A stretch of 64,000 nt of DNA from JAZKDW01 sp040387375 (GTDB lineage Bacteria; Pseudomonadota; Gammaproteobacteria; Burkholderiales; Burkholderiaceae_D): contig JAZKDW010000018.1 in NCBI GenBank assembly GCA_040387375.1, positions 1-64,000 of the forward strand. Reading direction: 5' to 3'. The notes beneath the pieces are model-generated. The model did no database searches and was not told where the DNA came from. It was given only the letters and a program-made list of their open reading frames with translations. Positions 6,787 through 14,358 of the stretch are shown one piece after another. Numbering within the stretch: position 1 is the first letter of the stretch; each line of letters opens with the position of its first letter. A program made the translations under genes and the position numbers.

Positions 6787-6860
6787 ACCAGACGTTCAGC
6801 GCCAAAGTTTACCGACGGCCAGGCTTCTCATGGCCGTCCGCGTGCAACGCTGAGTTAGGC
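6787..6860 (-). repeat. attC-like site, 74 bp, with a degenerate R' box
   Basis: On the minus strand: GCCTAAC (6860-6854, exact R'' match), TCAGCG, the centre GGACGGCCA / TGGCCGTC, then CGCTGAAC and GTCTGGT where GTTRRRY is expected. Arms pair well but the crossover box is altered, so insertion or excision next to the 6.1-6.8 kb segment may be blocked. The ORF of the upstream AbiU2-like gene reads through R'' and stops inside the site. Confidence 0.7.
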
Positions 6861-7585
6861 GTCGCGTTTTCCATTAAGTGCATGAGCTTCTTCACATCTG
6901 CTATCAAGGCCTCGTGTGGGGCGCTGCTCTGCTTCTTGCTGTTGTAGATTGCCTTGACCGAGTAGCGAAGGGGCCGCAAGACTGATTTTTTTCCGTTGTG
7001 ATACTGTTCCCAAAGCGCATTGTGTAATGCATACAAGAAAGTAACCAAGCGGCAAAGCTCTTTAACTTTGCCGCCGGCAAAGAGCGCCTCGACCTCGGCG
7101 TGATCCTCCTTCTCTCGGTGAGCAATATACTTATGGCGGGCCGGCTTGATAGCTCGGTCATAGACAGCACGATATTCGGCCACCTTTGAACGTAAGCGAA
7201 CTACATCCTCCTCGGTTGGGTAATGTGACTTTACCAGATGGGCCTGTAGCCAACCAGGTTCCTCAGCCTGCCCTTCTCGCTTTCTCGCGGCAAGTGCTTC
7301 TCTTGAAAAGAGAGCGAGGTTCGATTCGAACGAATCAATCAGTGCATCAATATTGTATCGAGACTTAGTATCGAACACGCGGCCCAGGCAAACATATGCG
7401 GCGATCTGTGAGGCTGATGCATGGGCAAGCCAAAAGCGCGGCGTGAGGTTCAACCGATTTAGTAGCGTCTTTGACTTGGACACTGCATGCTGAACAGCCA
7501 TATCGGCGTAAATGTACTGCGCTGCCACGTACGCCTCGTGCCGAAAGTTCTCGAGTTGAACTAGAAATTCTCTATGTCTCGCCAT
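6809..7585 (-). CDS. AbiU2-like HEPN protein, probable anti-phage cassette gene, 258 aa
   Basis: The organisation resembles AbiU2-type HEPN proteins: a helical N-terminus, then a C-terminal half containing R150-x5-H156 in PARHKYIAHREKED, preceded by AEYRAVYDRAIKP. The last ~18 codons are read from attC sequence and the stop lies within the attC, common for cassette genes. The ATG at 7585 is only five bases from the next R' box, and no Shine-Dalgarno sequence is visible. Abortive-infection or RNA-targeting function is inferred from the family. A generic HEPN assignment is safer than the exact AbiU2 name. Confidence 0.75.
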   Translation of the reverse strand: MARHREFLVQLENFRHEAYVAAQYIYADMAVQHAVSKSKTLLNRLNLTPRFWLAHASASQIAAYVCLGRVFDTKSRYNIDALIDSFESNLALFSREALAARKREGQAEEPGWLQAHLVKSHYPTEEDVVRLRSKVAEYRAVYDRAIKPARHKYIAHREKEDHAEVEALFAGGKVKELCRLVTFLYALHNALWEQYHNGKKSVLRPLRYSVKAIYNSKKQSSAPHEALIADVKKLMHLMENATPNSALHADGHEKPGRR

Positions 7586-7590
7586 GTGAT

Positions 7591-7686
7591 GCCTAACGCG
7601 CTAGGTAACCTGCCGCCAGAATCCGCAGGCCGGAGGGTACCAAACAGCGCAGCTGTTGGGCGGTCGGTTTGACTGGCGGGTTAGCC
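7591..7686 (-). repeat. attC site, 96 bp
   Basis: On the minus strand it opens GGCTAAC (7686-7680) and closes GTTAGGC (7597-7591, exact consensus). The inner arms include ACCGACCGCCCAACAGCTGC and CCGGCCTGCGGATTC. The stop codon of the DUF4145 gene overlaps the R'' box and the AbiU2-like gene begins just beyond R'. Confidence 0.85.
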
Positions 7687-8295
7687 ATCGTGAGGAGGAA
7701 GCGCTGCTGACTTGCGTGCAATGTACTTTTCGTATTTTTCTGTCAAAGTGTAGACGTAGTCAAAAATCGCGATGGTGAAGTCGATTATGTCTTGCGCATT
7801 CTCTTTGGTTGTATCTTCGTCGGAAGCATGTGCGCCAATATTTCGTTCTTTCCTGAGAGCCTCCGCCCAAGCAAAAAGACGCTCATCAATAATTCCTTTT
7901 GATTTTAATTCCGCCAAGCCCTTTGCGATCATGTTTGCCCCGGCTTTCTCCTTTATCAGTCGCTCCAGAGCCCTGCCGCATAGAACTGCCGCTGCCGAAT
8001 ATATTCCGTGCGAGAGGCATTTTTGGGCATCCTTGATGTCGCGCCTCGCGGCCTCCGGGATTGCAGCTGACACCTCTGTTACGGCAGGGATCGGCCAAAG
8101 TCTCTCAGCGTTGTTCCACTCCCAATTGTTATACTCATCCTGATAGACAAAGGCCTTCCCGAACAGTGGCTGCTTGCACGACGGGCACTCGACAAGAAAG
8201 TAGGCCTCGTCCTGCGCGTTACCGATCCAAGATTTGATGTCCGCCTTAACGCGTACAGAGCATTGTGGGCAATCAACGGTTGTGGTGTTCGACAT
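7681..8295 (-). CDS. DUF4145-domain protein with N-terminal zinc ribbon, 204 aa
   Basis: Residues 9-40 carry two CxxC pairs (CPQC and CPSC) forming a zinc ribbon. Residues ~85-195 are a DUF4145/HEPN-type helical domain with R151-x4-H156 in ERNIGAHASDE followed by KENAQDIIDFTIAIFDYVY. DUF4145 domains occur fused to restriction enzymes and in stand-alone defence-type proteins; their biochemical role is largely unknown. The ATG at 8295 lies 14 bp inside a GGCTAAC box (8310-8316), and the stop overlaps the next attC. It is the fourth HEPN-motif gene in this array. Confidence 0.85.
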   Translation of the reverse strand: MSNTTTVDCPQCSVRVKADIKSWIGNAQDEAYFLVECPSCKQPLFGKAFVYQDEYNNWEWNNAERLWPIPAVTEVSAAIPEAARRDIKDAQKCLSHGIYSAAAVLCGRALERLIKEKAGANMIAKGLAELKSKGIIDERLFAWAEALRKERNIGAHASDEDTTKENAQDIIDFTIAIFDYVYTLTEKYEKYIARKSAALPPHDG

Positions 8296-8420
8296 GGGTG
8301 TTTTCAGACGGCTAACGAGGGTGTATAAAAAGTCTGTTTGCCGATTTCTGAGTTGTGTAAGTCATTGATTCTTATAGGTTGAAAAGTGGAAAAAGATGTG
8401 TTTTGGGTCTTATTCTACGG

Positions 8421-8478
8421 CCTCAACGGTGGAGCTCAGCGACCGCCGAAGGCGGTCTGCTGTAACGACTTGTCAAGT
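8421..8478 (-). repeat. attC-like site, 58 bp
   Basis: On the minus strand: ACTTGAC (one mismatch to RYYYAAC), AAGTCGTTACAGCA, the perfect hairpin GACCGCC-TTC-GGCGGTC, then TGAGCTCCACCGTTGAGG ending in GTTGAGG (one mismatch to R'). A separate GGCTAAC box at 8310-8316 stands ~105 bp further on, just before the DUF4145 start. The segment between them (8317-8420) is AT-rich with no visible gene and may be a small insertion. Confidence 0.65.
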
Positions 8479-8506
8479 CTCATGTCGGGTAACTGACAGC
8501 ACATGG

Positions 8507-9250
8507 CTATAGTCCCTCCTTGAACTTGCGCGAGACTAGCTTGAAATTCTTCTCGCCGCTCACGCATAGGCGCTTATCGATGGTATTCATGAAGAATGCA
8601 TGCTCGGCGAATTTACCAAGATATACCCAATCCCGGGTGCCTCCTGTCTCGCAGAGTTCCTTGTTGTCGAGGAAGTACACATTCGCCGCACCATGGTAGA
8701 TGGCCTTGCCGTCACTGTACCCGGCCGACATTGAGACGGCAGTCTGTACTAGGATAAAAGCGAAAACTTGCAGGTGAAATTTTGAGGATGACCGATATAT
8801 GTGGTACGAGAGCACTAAGGACGCCAAGAACAAGGCCGCGGCAATTAAGAGCACGTTCCGTTCGTTTTCAAAGTGGAAGCCATGCTGAAGGTATCTCGAT
8901 ATCGCCTCGTACTGTTGATGCACGAATGCTACGACGTACATCGCAAGAAGGTAGACGAATATGTCTCGAGAGGCCCCGACATTTGACGTGTCCTTCCTGC
9001 CAAAGACTACAAGGGCAAAGAGCAGTGGCATAGCGATGAGAACGATGACCCGATTGAACGGTGCGCTAATGTAATCCTGCAAGGACAAGTACGGGAATAT
9101 GTCGAACCCGATCGTCCGCCAGAAAGCAAAGAGATATGCTGCGCCTAAAAGAACAGCGTACGCGTACAACAAGACGCCCAAGCCGAGCTTATCCAGTCCG
9201 CCGATGGAAGGCGGAGGTGACCGTCGGAAATGACCAAACCTTGTGACCAT
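8507..9250 (-). CDS. Predicted membrane protein of unknown function, 247 aa
   Basis: Four to five hydrophobic segments fill the first ~170 residues (for example LGVLLYAYAVLLGAAYLFAF, VIVLIAMPLLFALVVF, ALFLASLVLSYHIY and VFAFILVQTAVS). A soluble tail follows with NVYFLDNKELCETGGTRDW and a basic end. It is a cassette-like gene between attC-like sequences on the same strand as the other cassettes. No family is recognised. The ATG at 9250 is the first in frame; no strong ribosome site is seen. Confidence 0.65.
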   Translation of the reverse strand: MVTRFGHFRRSPPPSIGGLDKLGLGVLLYAYAVLLGAAYLFAFWRTIGFDIFPYLSLQDYISAPFNRVIVLIAMPLLFALVVFGRKDTSNVGASRDIFVYLLAMYVVAFVHQQYEAISRYLQHGFHFENERNVLLIAAALFLASLVLSYHIYRSSSKFHLQVFAFILVQTAVSMSAGYSDGKAIYHGAANVYFLDNKELCETGGTRDWVYLGKFAEHAFFMNTIDKRLCVSGEKNFKLVSRKFKEGL

Positions 9251-9619
9251 GCGGCTGAGACGTAACTTGAATTAGGGTGAAAAAATTCTGCCTATCCTGG
9301 CCACCTGTCCGCATAATCTAGTACGGGCATGGATTTGAATCCGCGCCGGCAATGACTTTGTCGGCGGTGCCCAGGCTAGACGTAAAATAGAAAACCGTGA
9401 GGCAGACAGCTAACTGCTGCGTCAGTGTATGAGTTTAGTAGCTTTTAAGCAATGAATTGTCTTGTTGGCGTGGGCGCGAGTGTCCGCTTTAAAGCGAAAG
9501 CTTGACCGTCTGGTTTTGGCCGATAGCAGACTGACAGCTAAAGGCCAATAGCGGACTCGAGCAAGGATGAAAACCTTTACGCCTACTTAACTGCAGTCAT
9601 ACCAGATATTGACTGAAGC
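9251..9619. other. Intergenic stretch with dispersed repeat words
   Basis: No gene is visible in this 369-bp stretch. From 9479 to 9557 it holds TGTCCGCTTTAAAGCGAAAG, TTGGCCGATAGCAGACTGA and, inverted, GGCCAATAGCGGACT, which belong to the same word family as segments near 2650, 3390-3430 and 5276-5360. A clear attC for the downstream zinc-ribbon gene could not be delimited; AGCTAAC near 9409 is the only candidate box. Confidence 0.45.
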
Positions 9620-10015
9620 TTATCGACTGGTGAAAAATAAATATAGGCAGGCCAGAACTAAAGCCAAGCCTAGGAGTTTGAATATGCGAACGCCGGAATG
9701 TTGGGTAGGTTCAGCAGGAGGGGCATGAATCGAACCAGAAGAAACTATTGCATTGGGATGATGTTGTCCCAACAGAGTCCGGCCTATCGGTGTAGCCACC
9801 TGAACCAAAGCGCGGCTTGAACAAGCAATACAAGCAGCATTCCTTTTTGTACGCCGCCAGATTGAATAAATAACCCCGGGTACGATGTAGCACAGCCAAA
9901 GCACCACTTCTATCCAGCCGCTGCCCGGCAAAGCCTCACCTTCTGTATTTAGAGTCCCACAAGTTTTGCAAATACGCGTATGGCTGGGAATTCTTAAGGT
10001 ATCTGATTCGGTCAT
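9620..10015 (-). CDS. Zinc-ribbon membrane protein, 131 aa
   Basis: CKTCG and CIACSS form a zinc-ribbon pair flanking a hydrophobic helix in SGWIEVVLWLCYIVPGVIYS, followed by IWRRTKRNAAC. A second helix near the C-terminus reads LLGLALVLACLYLFF. This arrangement recurs in small uncharacterised proteobacterial proteins. The ATG at 10015 is chosen because it places the first CxxC near the N-terminus as in relatives; the frame stays open to 10087. It is the cassette-like gene furthest from the recombinase, and its function is unknown. Confidence 0.6.
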   Translation of the reverse strand: MTESDTLRIPSHTRICKTCGTLNTEGEALPGSGWIEVVLWLCYIVPGVIYSIWRRTKRNAACIACSSRALVQVATPIGRTLLGQHHPNAIVSSGSIHAPPAEPTQHSGVRIFKLLGLALVLACLYLFFTSR

Positions 10016-10515
10016 TGCGCATGTGCTTTCAGGAATAATGAGTAATGGCGTATTCATGTTGACATGAGGAAATTGCAATGGCAACACTTGTTATATAGAT
10101 GCTGGTGAATCACTCACGGGTTACACCAATAATTTCCGAATGTCAGCTTACGTCCCTTCCGCTGGCGCTCCAGCGCTGCGCTCGGCAGGTAACGACAAAG
10201 GCGGCTCAATAGGGGCAGCTGCGCTCCCCCTCGCCGTGCGGCTTACCCCGTAGTACGCACGACGTTGCACCTCCTGCTTGCAGGCCAGACAAATCCACCC
10301 CTTCAAAGCTTGGACTGCGGCGCTTTGCGCCGAGATTGCGCAGAGCCCTGCCGGCCCCGCGCGGTGGCAATCGAGTTGCCGGAAACCTGGCTTGTGCTCC
10401 ATCCATTTCCAGTTGTCCTGGGCACGTTGAATCTGTTCCGCGGCCCGCCTCTTTTCGACGCATAGCGTGGTCCCGTCACGGTGCAAGGGTACGCTGCGCC
10501 ACGTCCTCACGGGCA

Positions 10516-10624
10516 CCATATCGAGACCATGAATTGGAATCGACGACAGGACCTGCGCCATTATCCGATCGCCACCGGGGTGTTTGAGCAAATGCCGCTG
10601 TAACAATTGCAGCGCGGGCGGCAT
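10516..10624 (-). pseudogene. Degenerate IS21-family istA fragment
   Basis: The first ~36 residues of this frame read LPP-type sequence followed by LLKHPGGDRIMAQVLSSIP and IHGLD, recalling the C-terminal part of IS21-type IstA transposases. The similarity breaks off afterwards and the rest of the frame (to 10148) has no match I recognise. There is no istB, no terminal repeats and no upstream IstA sequence, so this is debris at the island edge. The assignment is from memory of the family and is tentative. Confidence 0.35.
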
Positions 10625-10719
10625 CGTCAGAAACGGTGCGCCGTTGCGCTATGCCCCCGCCTTCTGGACGATCAGCGCGATGTAGTGCTGCCAGTTATAA
10701 AAGGCTTACCCTGCGGCCG

Positions 10720-10930
10720 GACAGTCGGTCCCCATGTGCCGACCAGTTCCGACGTCTATCTGCGCTTGCACGGTAGCCCGCGACGTTATTACTCGTCTTA
10801 TGGCGCGGAATATCTTGATCAGGTTGTGCACGATCTGGCTATGGTTGCCGACGCCGGCCGGACCACATGGTGCATCGTCGACAATACTGCGGAGGGAGCT
10901 TCGATTCCCAACGCGCTTTCGCTATTGTGA
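10720..10930 (+). pseudogene. DUF72 family protein, C-terminal fragment
   Basis: The frame contains VYLRLHGSPRRYYSSYGAEY and GRTTWCIVDNTAEGAS followed by NALSLL and a stop. This is the characteristic C-terminal end of DUF72 (YecE-like TIM-barrel) proteins. The preceding ~180 residues of the domain are absent: upstream lies the istA-like debris. It is a truncated chromosomal gene and probably marks where the island joined the ancestral chromosome. Confidence 0.7.
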
Positions 10931-10968
10931 TGACAGCGGGCGATTTGCCGATGTTGCCGGTCCACCGG

Positions 10969-12237
10969 CTATGTAGACGACGGACGCACTCCCCTGATCA
11001 GCAAGACCAGGCACACCAGCAAAGGCAGGCAATACGCAAGATAGGAAATCTGATAACTGCCCATAGCCTGCGCGGCGATGCCGAACAATGGCGGCCAGAA
11101 TACAACCCCGAAATAAGTGAACGCCAGAGTGCCGCCGGTAGCCGCGCCGGCTTGCCCTTTCGGCGCGAGCCGGGCCACCTCCGCCAGAAAAACGCCATTC
11201 CAGCCGGCAGCCGAAGCGCCGAGCATGATCAGCACCGCGAACACCCAGACGCGCGGCACGTTACTGCTGAAAAGCGCGATGGAAAGGCAGCTCAATGCGA
11301 TCAGCGCCGATATCAATGCCATCGTTCTCCTGGCGCCGAAACCATGATCCGCGAGCACTCCCCACATGAGGCGCCCGCCCATGCCTGCCATTTGCGTCAC
11401 CGACACGCCGACGCCGGCTGCCAGCAAGGTCCAGCCCATATACCGGTTTAGATAAGTCGGGAGAAAAGTGAACACGGAAAACTGCACGCCGCAGAATACG
11501 AATGAGCATAGGGTCAGTATCAGCAGATTGCGATGCGTCAGGACCATTCGGATCGGATTGACGATCGCAGCGATAAACGACTGGCTCGGGCCGACGCGGG
11601 GCTCGCTATCCAATTCACGACGCACGCACTGGGCGACCAGGCTCATGATCACGCAAGCGACGCTAATCGAAATCAACGCCCAAGTCCATCCGAATGCAAT
11701 TTCTTGGGGTGGCACCAGCAGACCGGCGAAAGCGCCGCCTAGCGGCACGCCGGTCTGCTTGATTGAAAACACAATCGACAATCTGTGCGCGGGTGTCGTG
11801 CGGATCAGGATGTCCGAACTGGCTGGCGTGATCGGGCCGTAACCGAGACCAGCAAGCACCGCGCCCATCGCACCCAGCCAGACCACACCGGTCGAGACCA
11901 GGAAGAGGCCCGAGCCGCATAATAGCAGGCCAATCTGACTGACCCGGATCGCGCCCCATTTTTTAATCAGCGCACCACTGTAGAGCGCTGAAAAAATCGC
12001 GCCGAAGTACGTAAGCGAAATGTAGATGCCAATTGCCGAATCAGGCAATCGAAACGCCAGAGTAAGGACAGGCGCGATGATAGTAGGCGCCATGACCGCC
12101 GCCACTGCCATGGCCTGAATCAGCAAGGTGATGACGAGCACAACCAACGGCCCGCTGTTTGGGAAGCGGCGACTGATTCTACCTTTGTCGCCGGGGAGCC
12201 CAGTTCCGATTCCGTTTATAGGTGGCCTGATTCTCAT
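10969..12237 (-). CDS. MFS transporter, 422 aa
   Basis: An inner-membrane major-facilitator protein with about 12 hydrophobic helices and the usual loop after TM2 (SGALIKKWGAIRVSQ). The second half repeats the pattern (GRLMWGVLADHGFGARRTMA). About 30 polar residues precede the first helix, so the true start may be a little internal. It follows the GntR gene by 52 bp on the same strand, suggesting co-transcription and uptake of the substrate handled by the flanking catabolic genes. The substrate cannot be read from the sequence. Confidence 0.85.
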   Translation of the reverse strand: MRIRPPINGIGTGLPGDKGRISRRFPNSGPLVVLVITLLIQAMAVAAVMAPTIIAPVLTLAFRLPDSAIGIYISLTYFGAIFSALYSGALIKKWGAIRVSQIGLLLCGSGLFLVSTGVVWLGAMGAVLAGLGYGPITPASSDILIRTTPAHRLSIVFSIKQTGVPLGGAFAGLLVPPQEIAFGWTWALISISVACVIMSLVAQCVRRELDSEPRVGPSQSFIAAIVNPIRMVLTHRNLLILTLCSFVFCGVQFSVFTFLPTYLNRYMGWTLLAAGVGVSVTQMAGMGGRLMWGVLADHGFGARRTMALISALIALSCLSIALFSSNVPRVWVFAVLIMLGASAAGWNGVFLAEVARLAPKGQAGAATGGTLAFTYFGVVFWPPLFGIAAQAMGSYQISYLAYCLPLLVCLVLLIRGVRPSST

Positions 12238-12289
12238 TTGTGGATTGGGCTTGCTCGACTTGACCCTTGCAGGATTTTCCGTTTACGTT

Positions 12290-13048
12290 TCAGCGGCGTT
12301 CGTGGAGGTAGTACCTGTGCCTGCTCTCGCAACGGCTTACGCGCATTTCAACCGGCTTATTCTGGAAGTCAAACGATACACGCTCAATTTCCAACAATGG
12401 ACTTCCCGGCTTGCATGCCATTACTTCCACGTCCTCCTTGGTAGCAATGACCGCGCAAATGCGCTCTTCAAAGTTTATGACGTTAATGCCATATTTCTGC
12501 TCATAAAATTCATACAGCAACGCGGGCCTCTGCTGGCCCAGCCTTTTTGCAAAGTTAGGGAATAGCGCTTTGGGCAGCAAAACAAGTTCCAACATCGTAT
12601 CGCCGTCGGAAAAGCGCCTGGTGCGTTTAATTTCGATCAGCTCTACACCGGGAGAGCGGTGCAGCCTTTTGGCTTCGTGCGGTGTGGCTGCACGATTGCA
12701 GATTCCCAGCACATCTGCAAAAGCGGGAAGCTCCTTGGTGCCATCGATCCCCACCACGTGAAACAGAAGGCGCAGTGACGTTGCGGAGTCGCGCGGGGCG
12801 ACGAACGTATGCTTTCCTTGGCGGCGTACCAGCACGTGCTGTTCCACCAAGCCTTCGATTGCCTTGCGCATCGTACCCAGTGAAACGCCGTATTGCCTGG
12901 CCAACTCTCCCTCGCTGGGCAACTGCTGACCACGCTGCAGCGTGCCGTCAACAACCTTTTTCAGAAGTTGTTCGCGGATCCAGCGATAGCGCGGGGCACC
13001 ATTGGCGGGATCATCTGCCATAACGAGTTCCTGACTGTTCTCTTGCAT
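12290..13048 (-). CDS. GntR-family (HutC/UTRA-type) transcriptional regulator, 252 aa
   Basis: The N-terminal winged helix (about residues 18-85) contains LPSEGELARQYGVSLGTMRK, the GntR recognition helix. The C-terminal ~150 residues (ELIEIKRTRRFSDG, PALLYEFYEQKYGI, SPLLEIERVSFD) form a UTRA effector-binding domain. It is divergent from the cupin gene (start 13193) and precedes the MFS gene, so it probably controls both units, and perhaps the whole cluster to 22.6 kb. An AT-rich dyad at 13151-13171 in the divergent gap is a candidate operator. Confidence 0.9.
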   Translation of the reverse strand: MQENSQELVMADDPANGAPRYRWIREQLLKKVVDGTLQRGQQLPSEGELARQYGVSLGTMRKAIEGLVEQHVLVRRQGKHTFVAPRDSATSLRLLFHVVGIDGTKELPAFADVLGICNRAATPHEAKRLHRSPGVELIEIKRTRRFSDGDTMLELVLLPKALFPNFAKRLGQQRPALLYEFYEQKYGINVINFEERICAVIATKEDVEVMACKPGSPLLEIERVSFDFQNKPVEMRVSRCESRHRYYLHERR

Positions 13049-13150
13049 AACTACCTCGAATTTCTAGTTGGAGCCATGCCACTTTCTGACGCTGGCTCTA
13101 GTAACGACGGATTCTAATGGAAAACGCAGTTGACGACCCCATTGCCTTTG

Positions 13151-13171
13151 ATCTATTCTACATATATAGAT
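13151..13171. promoter_or_regulatory. Candidate operator in the gntR/cupin divergent gap
   Basis: ATCTAT-N9-ATAGAT, a perfect 6-bp dyad in AT-rich DNA 22 bp upstream of the cupin start codon. An operator there would affect cupin transcription and, with a divergent promoter, gntR itself. This is inferred from symmetry and position only. Confidence 0.4.
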
Positions 13172-13192
13172 AACTAAATATTGGAGCAGCCC

Positions 13193-13594
13193 ATGGCACT
13201 TTCGACACCGCACCTTGCTGGAGAAACCGAACTGCATGTACTGGCCTCGCGTTTTGTCGACGTTGACGCTCTGCCCTGGAAGCCAACGCCCGTTCAGGGC
13301 ATCGACATGAAAATACTGGTTCAGGACACCGAAACAGGCTTGCTCACGGCCCTGTTCCGTTGGGCACCGGGCACTGAACTGCCGCTACACGAGCATGTGC
13401 GCGTGGAACAGACTTACGTGCTTGAGGGAAGCATTGTCGATGACGAGGGCGAAGTGCTTGCCGGGAACTTCGTCTGGCGCCCTGCGGGCAACCGCCATGT
13501 GGCACGTGCTCCCCGCGGGGCGTTGGTTATCTCGTTCTTCCTCAAGCCGAACCTGTTTATTGATGGCGACTTGAAAGGACAGCAGCTCCAATAA
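13193..13594 (+). CDS. ChrR-like cupin-domain protein, 133 aa
   Basis: A single cupin barrel. Motif 1 is ELPLHEHVRVEQTYVLEG with H-x-H and the downstream Glu as metal ligands, and motif 2 is AGNFVWRPAGNRHV with the last His ligand. It resembles ChrR-type cupins, which include small metal-dependent dioxygenases cleaving diketones or hydroxyacetophenones. The ATG at 13193 follows GGAG by six bases; a TTG four codons upstream is less likely. It ends five bases before the convergent SDR gene. A dioxygenase role in the local pathway is possible but unproven. Confidence 0.8.
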   Translation: MALSTPHLAGETELHVLASRFVDVDALPWKPTPVQGIDMKILVQDTETGLLTALFRWAPGTELPLHEHVRVEQTYVLEGSIVDDEGEVLAGNFVWRPAGNRHVARAPRGALVISFFLKPNLFIDGDLKGQQLQ

Positions 13595-13599
13595 AGGCC

Positions 13600-14358
13600 T
13601 CAAACAAGGCTCTGCGTCATCCCGCCATCTACCTGAATCGCTTGGCCATTGATAAAACCAGCTTGACGAGAAGCTAAAAACGCCACAGTGGCAGCAAACT
13701 CCTCCTGCGTTCCCAAACGCTGGGTGGGGATTGCCTCCGCACGCTTGCTCAGATCGTGAAATTTTGCAAGTCCTTCAGTAAGAATGCCGGCTGGCGCAAC
13801 CGTATTCACCGTAACGCCGCGAGCCGCGACTTCGTTGGAGAGGTGTTTTAGCGCCGCCTGTACGCCAGCGCGGAATACGCTGGAAATGGCGTGCTTTGGC
13901 ATCGGCTGCTTGACAGTCGCGGAAGTGATTCCAATCACTCGACCCCACCCCCTATCCACCAGCAGGGGAACGATACTTAGAATGCCGATCAGGACCGCAT
14001 CAAGCTGTTGCCTGTACGCTTCCTCCCAGCGCGCAGGTTCGTCTTCCTCAAGCAATTCGCGCATCGGGCTCGGCGGTCGACCGGAGTTTAATACCAGGAT
14101 GTCGAGCCCACCGCTTGCGCGTAGATGAGAAGCCAGTGTCTGGACCTCTTCCGCGGAGGTCATATTGCCGGCAAATGTTTCGACAGTGACAGCGTGCCGC
14201 TGAGTCAACTGCAATTTCGCTGCTGCGAGGCGCTCGCTGTTGCGTGCGAAAATTACCAGATTAACGCCCTCTGCTGCCAGCGCATCGCAAATCGCGAGGC
14301 CCAGCCCCGAACTTCCACCGAATACGAGCGCCCGCTTGCCTTTAATTCCAAAGTCCAT
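13600..14358 (-). CDS. SDR-family oxidoreductase with an atypical active site, 252 aa
   Basis: A Rossmann-fold NAD(P) enzyme. The cofactor motif GGSSGLGLAICDALA lies near residue 15, LNSG follows the third strand, and the C-terminus reads FINGQAIQVDGGM as in 3-oxoacyl-ACP-reductase-like SDRs. The usual catalytic YxxxK is absent: the equivalent segment is HAISSVFRAGVQAALKHL, with Ser and Arg in place of Tyr and Lys, as in a recognised atypical SDR subgroup. Its start overlaps the stop of the CoA-transferase gene by one base (TGATG), indicating translational coupling. The substrate is unknown. Confidence 0.85.
   Translation of the reverse strand: MDFGIKGKRALVFGGSSGLGLAICDALAAEGVNLVIFARNSERLAAAKLQLTQRHAVTVETFAGNMTSAEEVQTLASHLRASGGLDILVLNSGRPPSPMRELLEEDEPARWEEAYRQQLDAVLIGILSIVPLLVDRGWGRVIGITSATVKQPMPKHAISSVFRAGVQAALKHLSNEVAARGVTVNTVAPAGILTEGLAKFHDLSKRAEAIPTQRLGTQEEFAATVAFLASRQAGFINGQAIQVDGGMTQSLV

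Noticed and set aside
6129..6947. 272-codon plus-strand frame and the overlapping 6356-6805 minus-strand frame
   Set aside because: Both strands are open at once, the composition is Arg/Ser/Cys-rich, and the frame runs into the AbiU2-like gene and its attC. Treated as non-coding.
8317..8345. TATAAAAAGTCTGTTTG, considered as a second Tn7-like TnsB site
   Set aside because: Only AAAGTCTGT matches the repeat at 156-169, there is no TGT terminus or second repeat, and it faces the same way as the glmS-side end, so it cannot be the opposite end.
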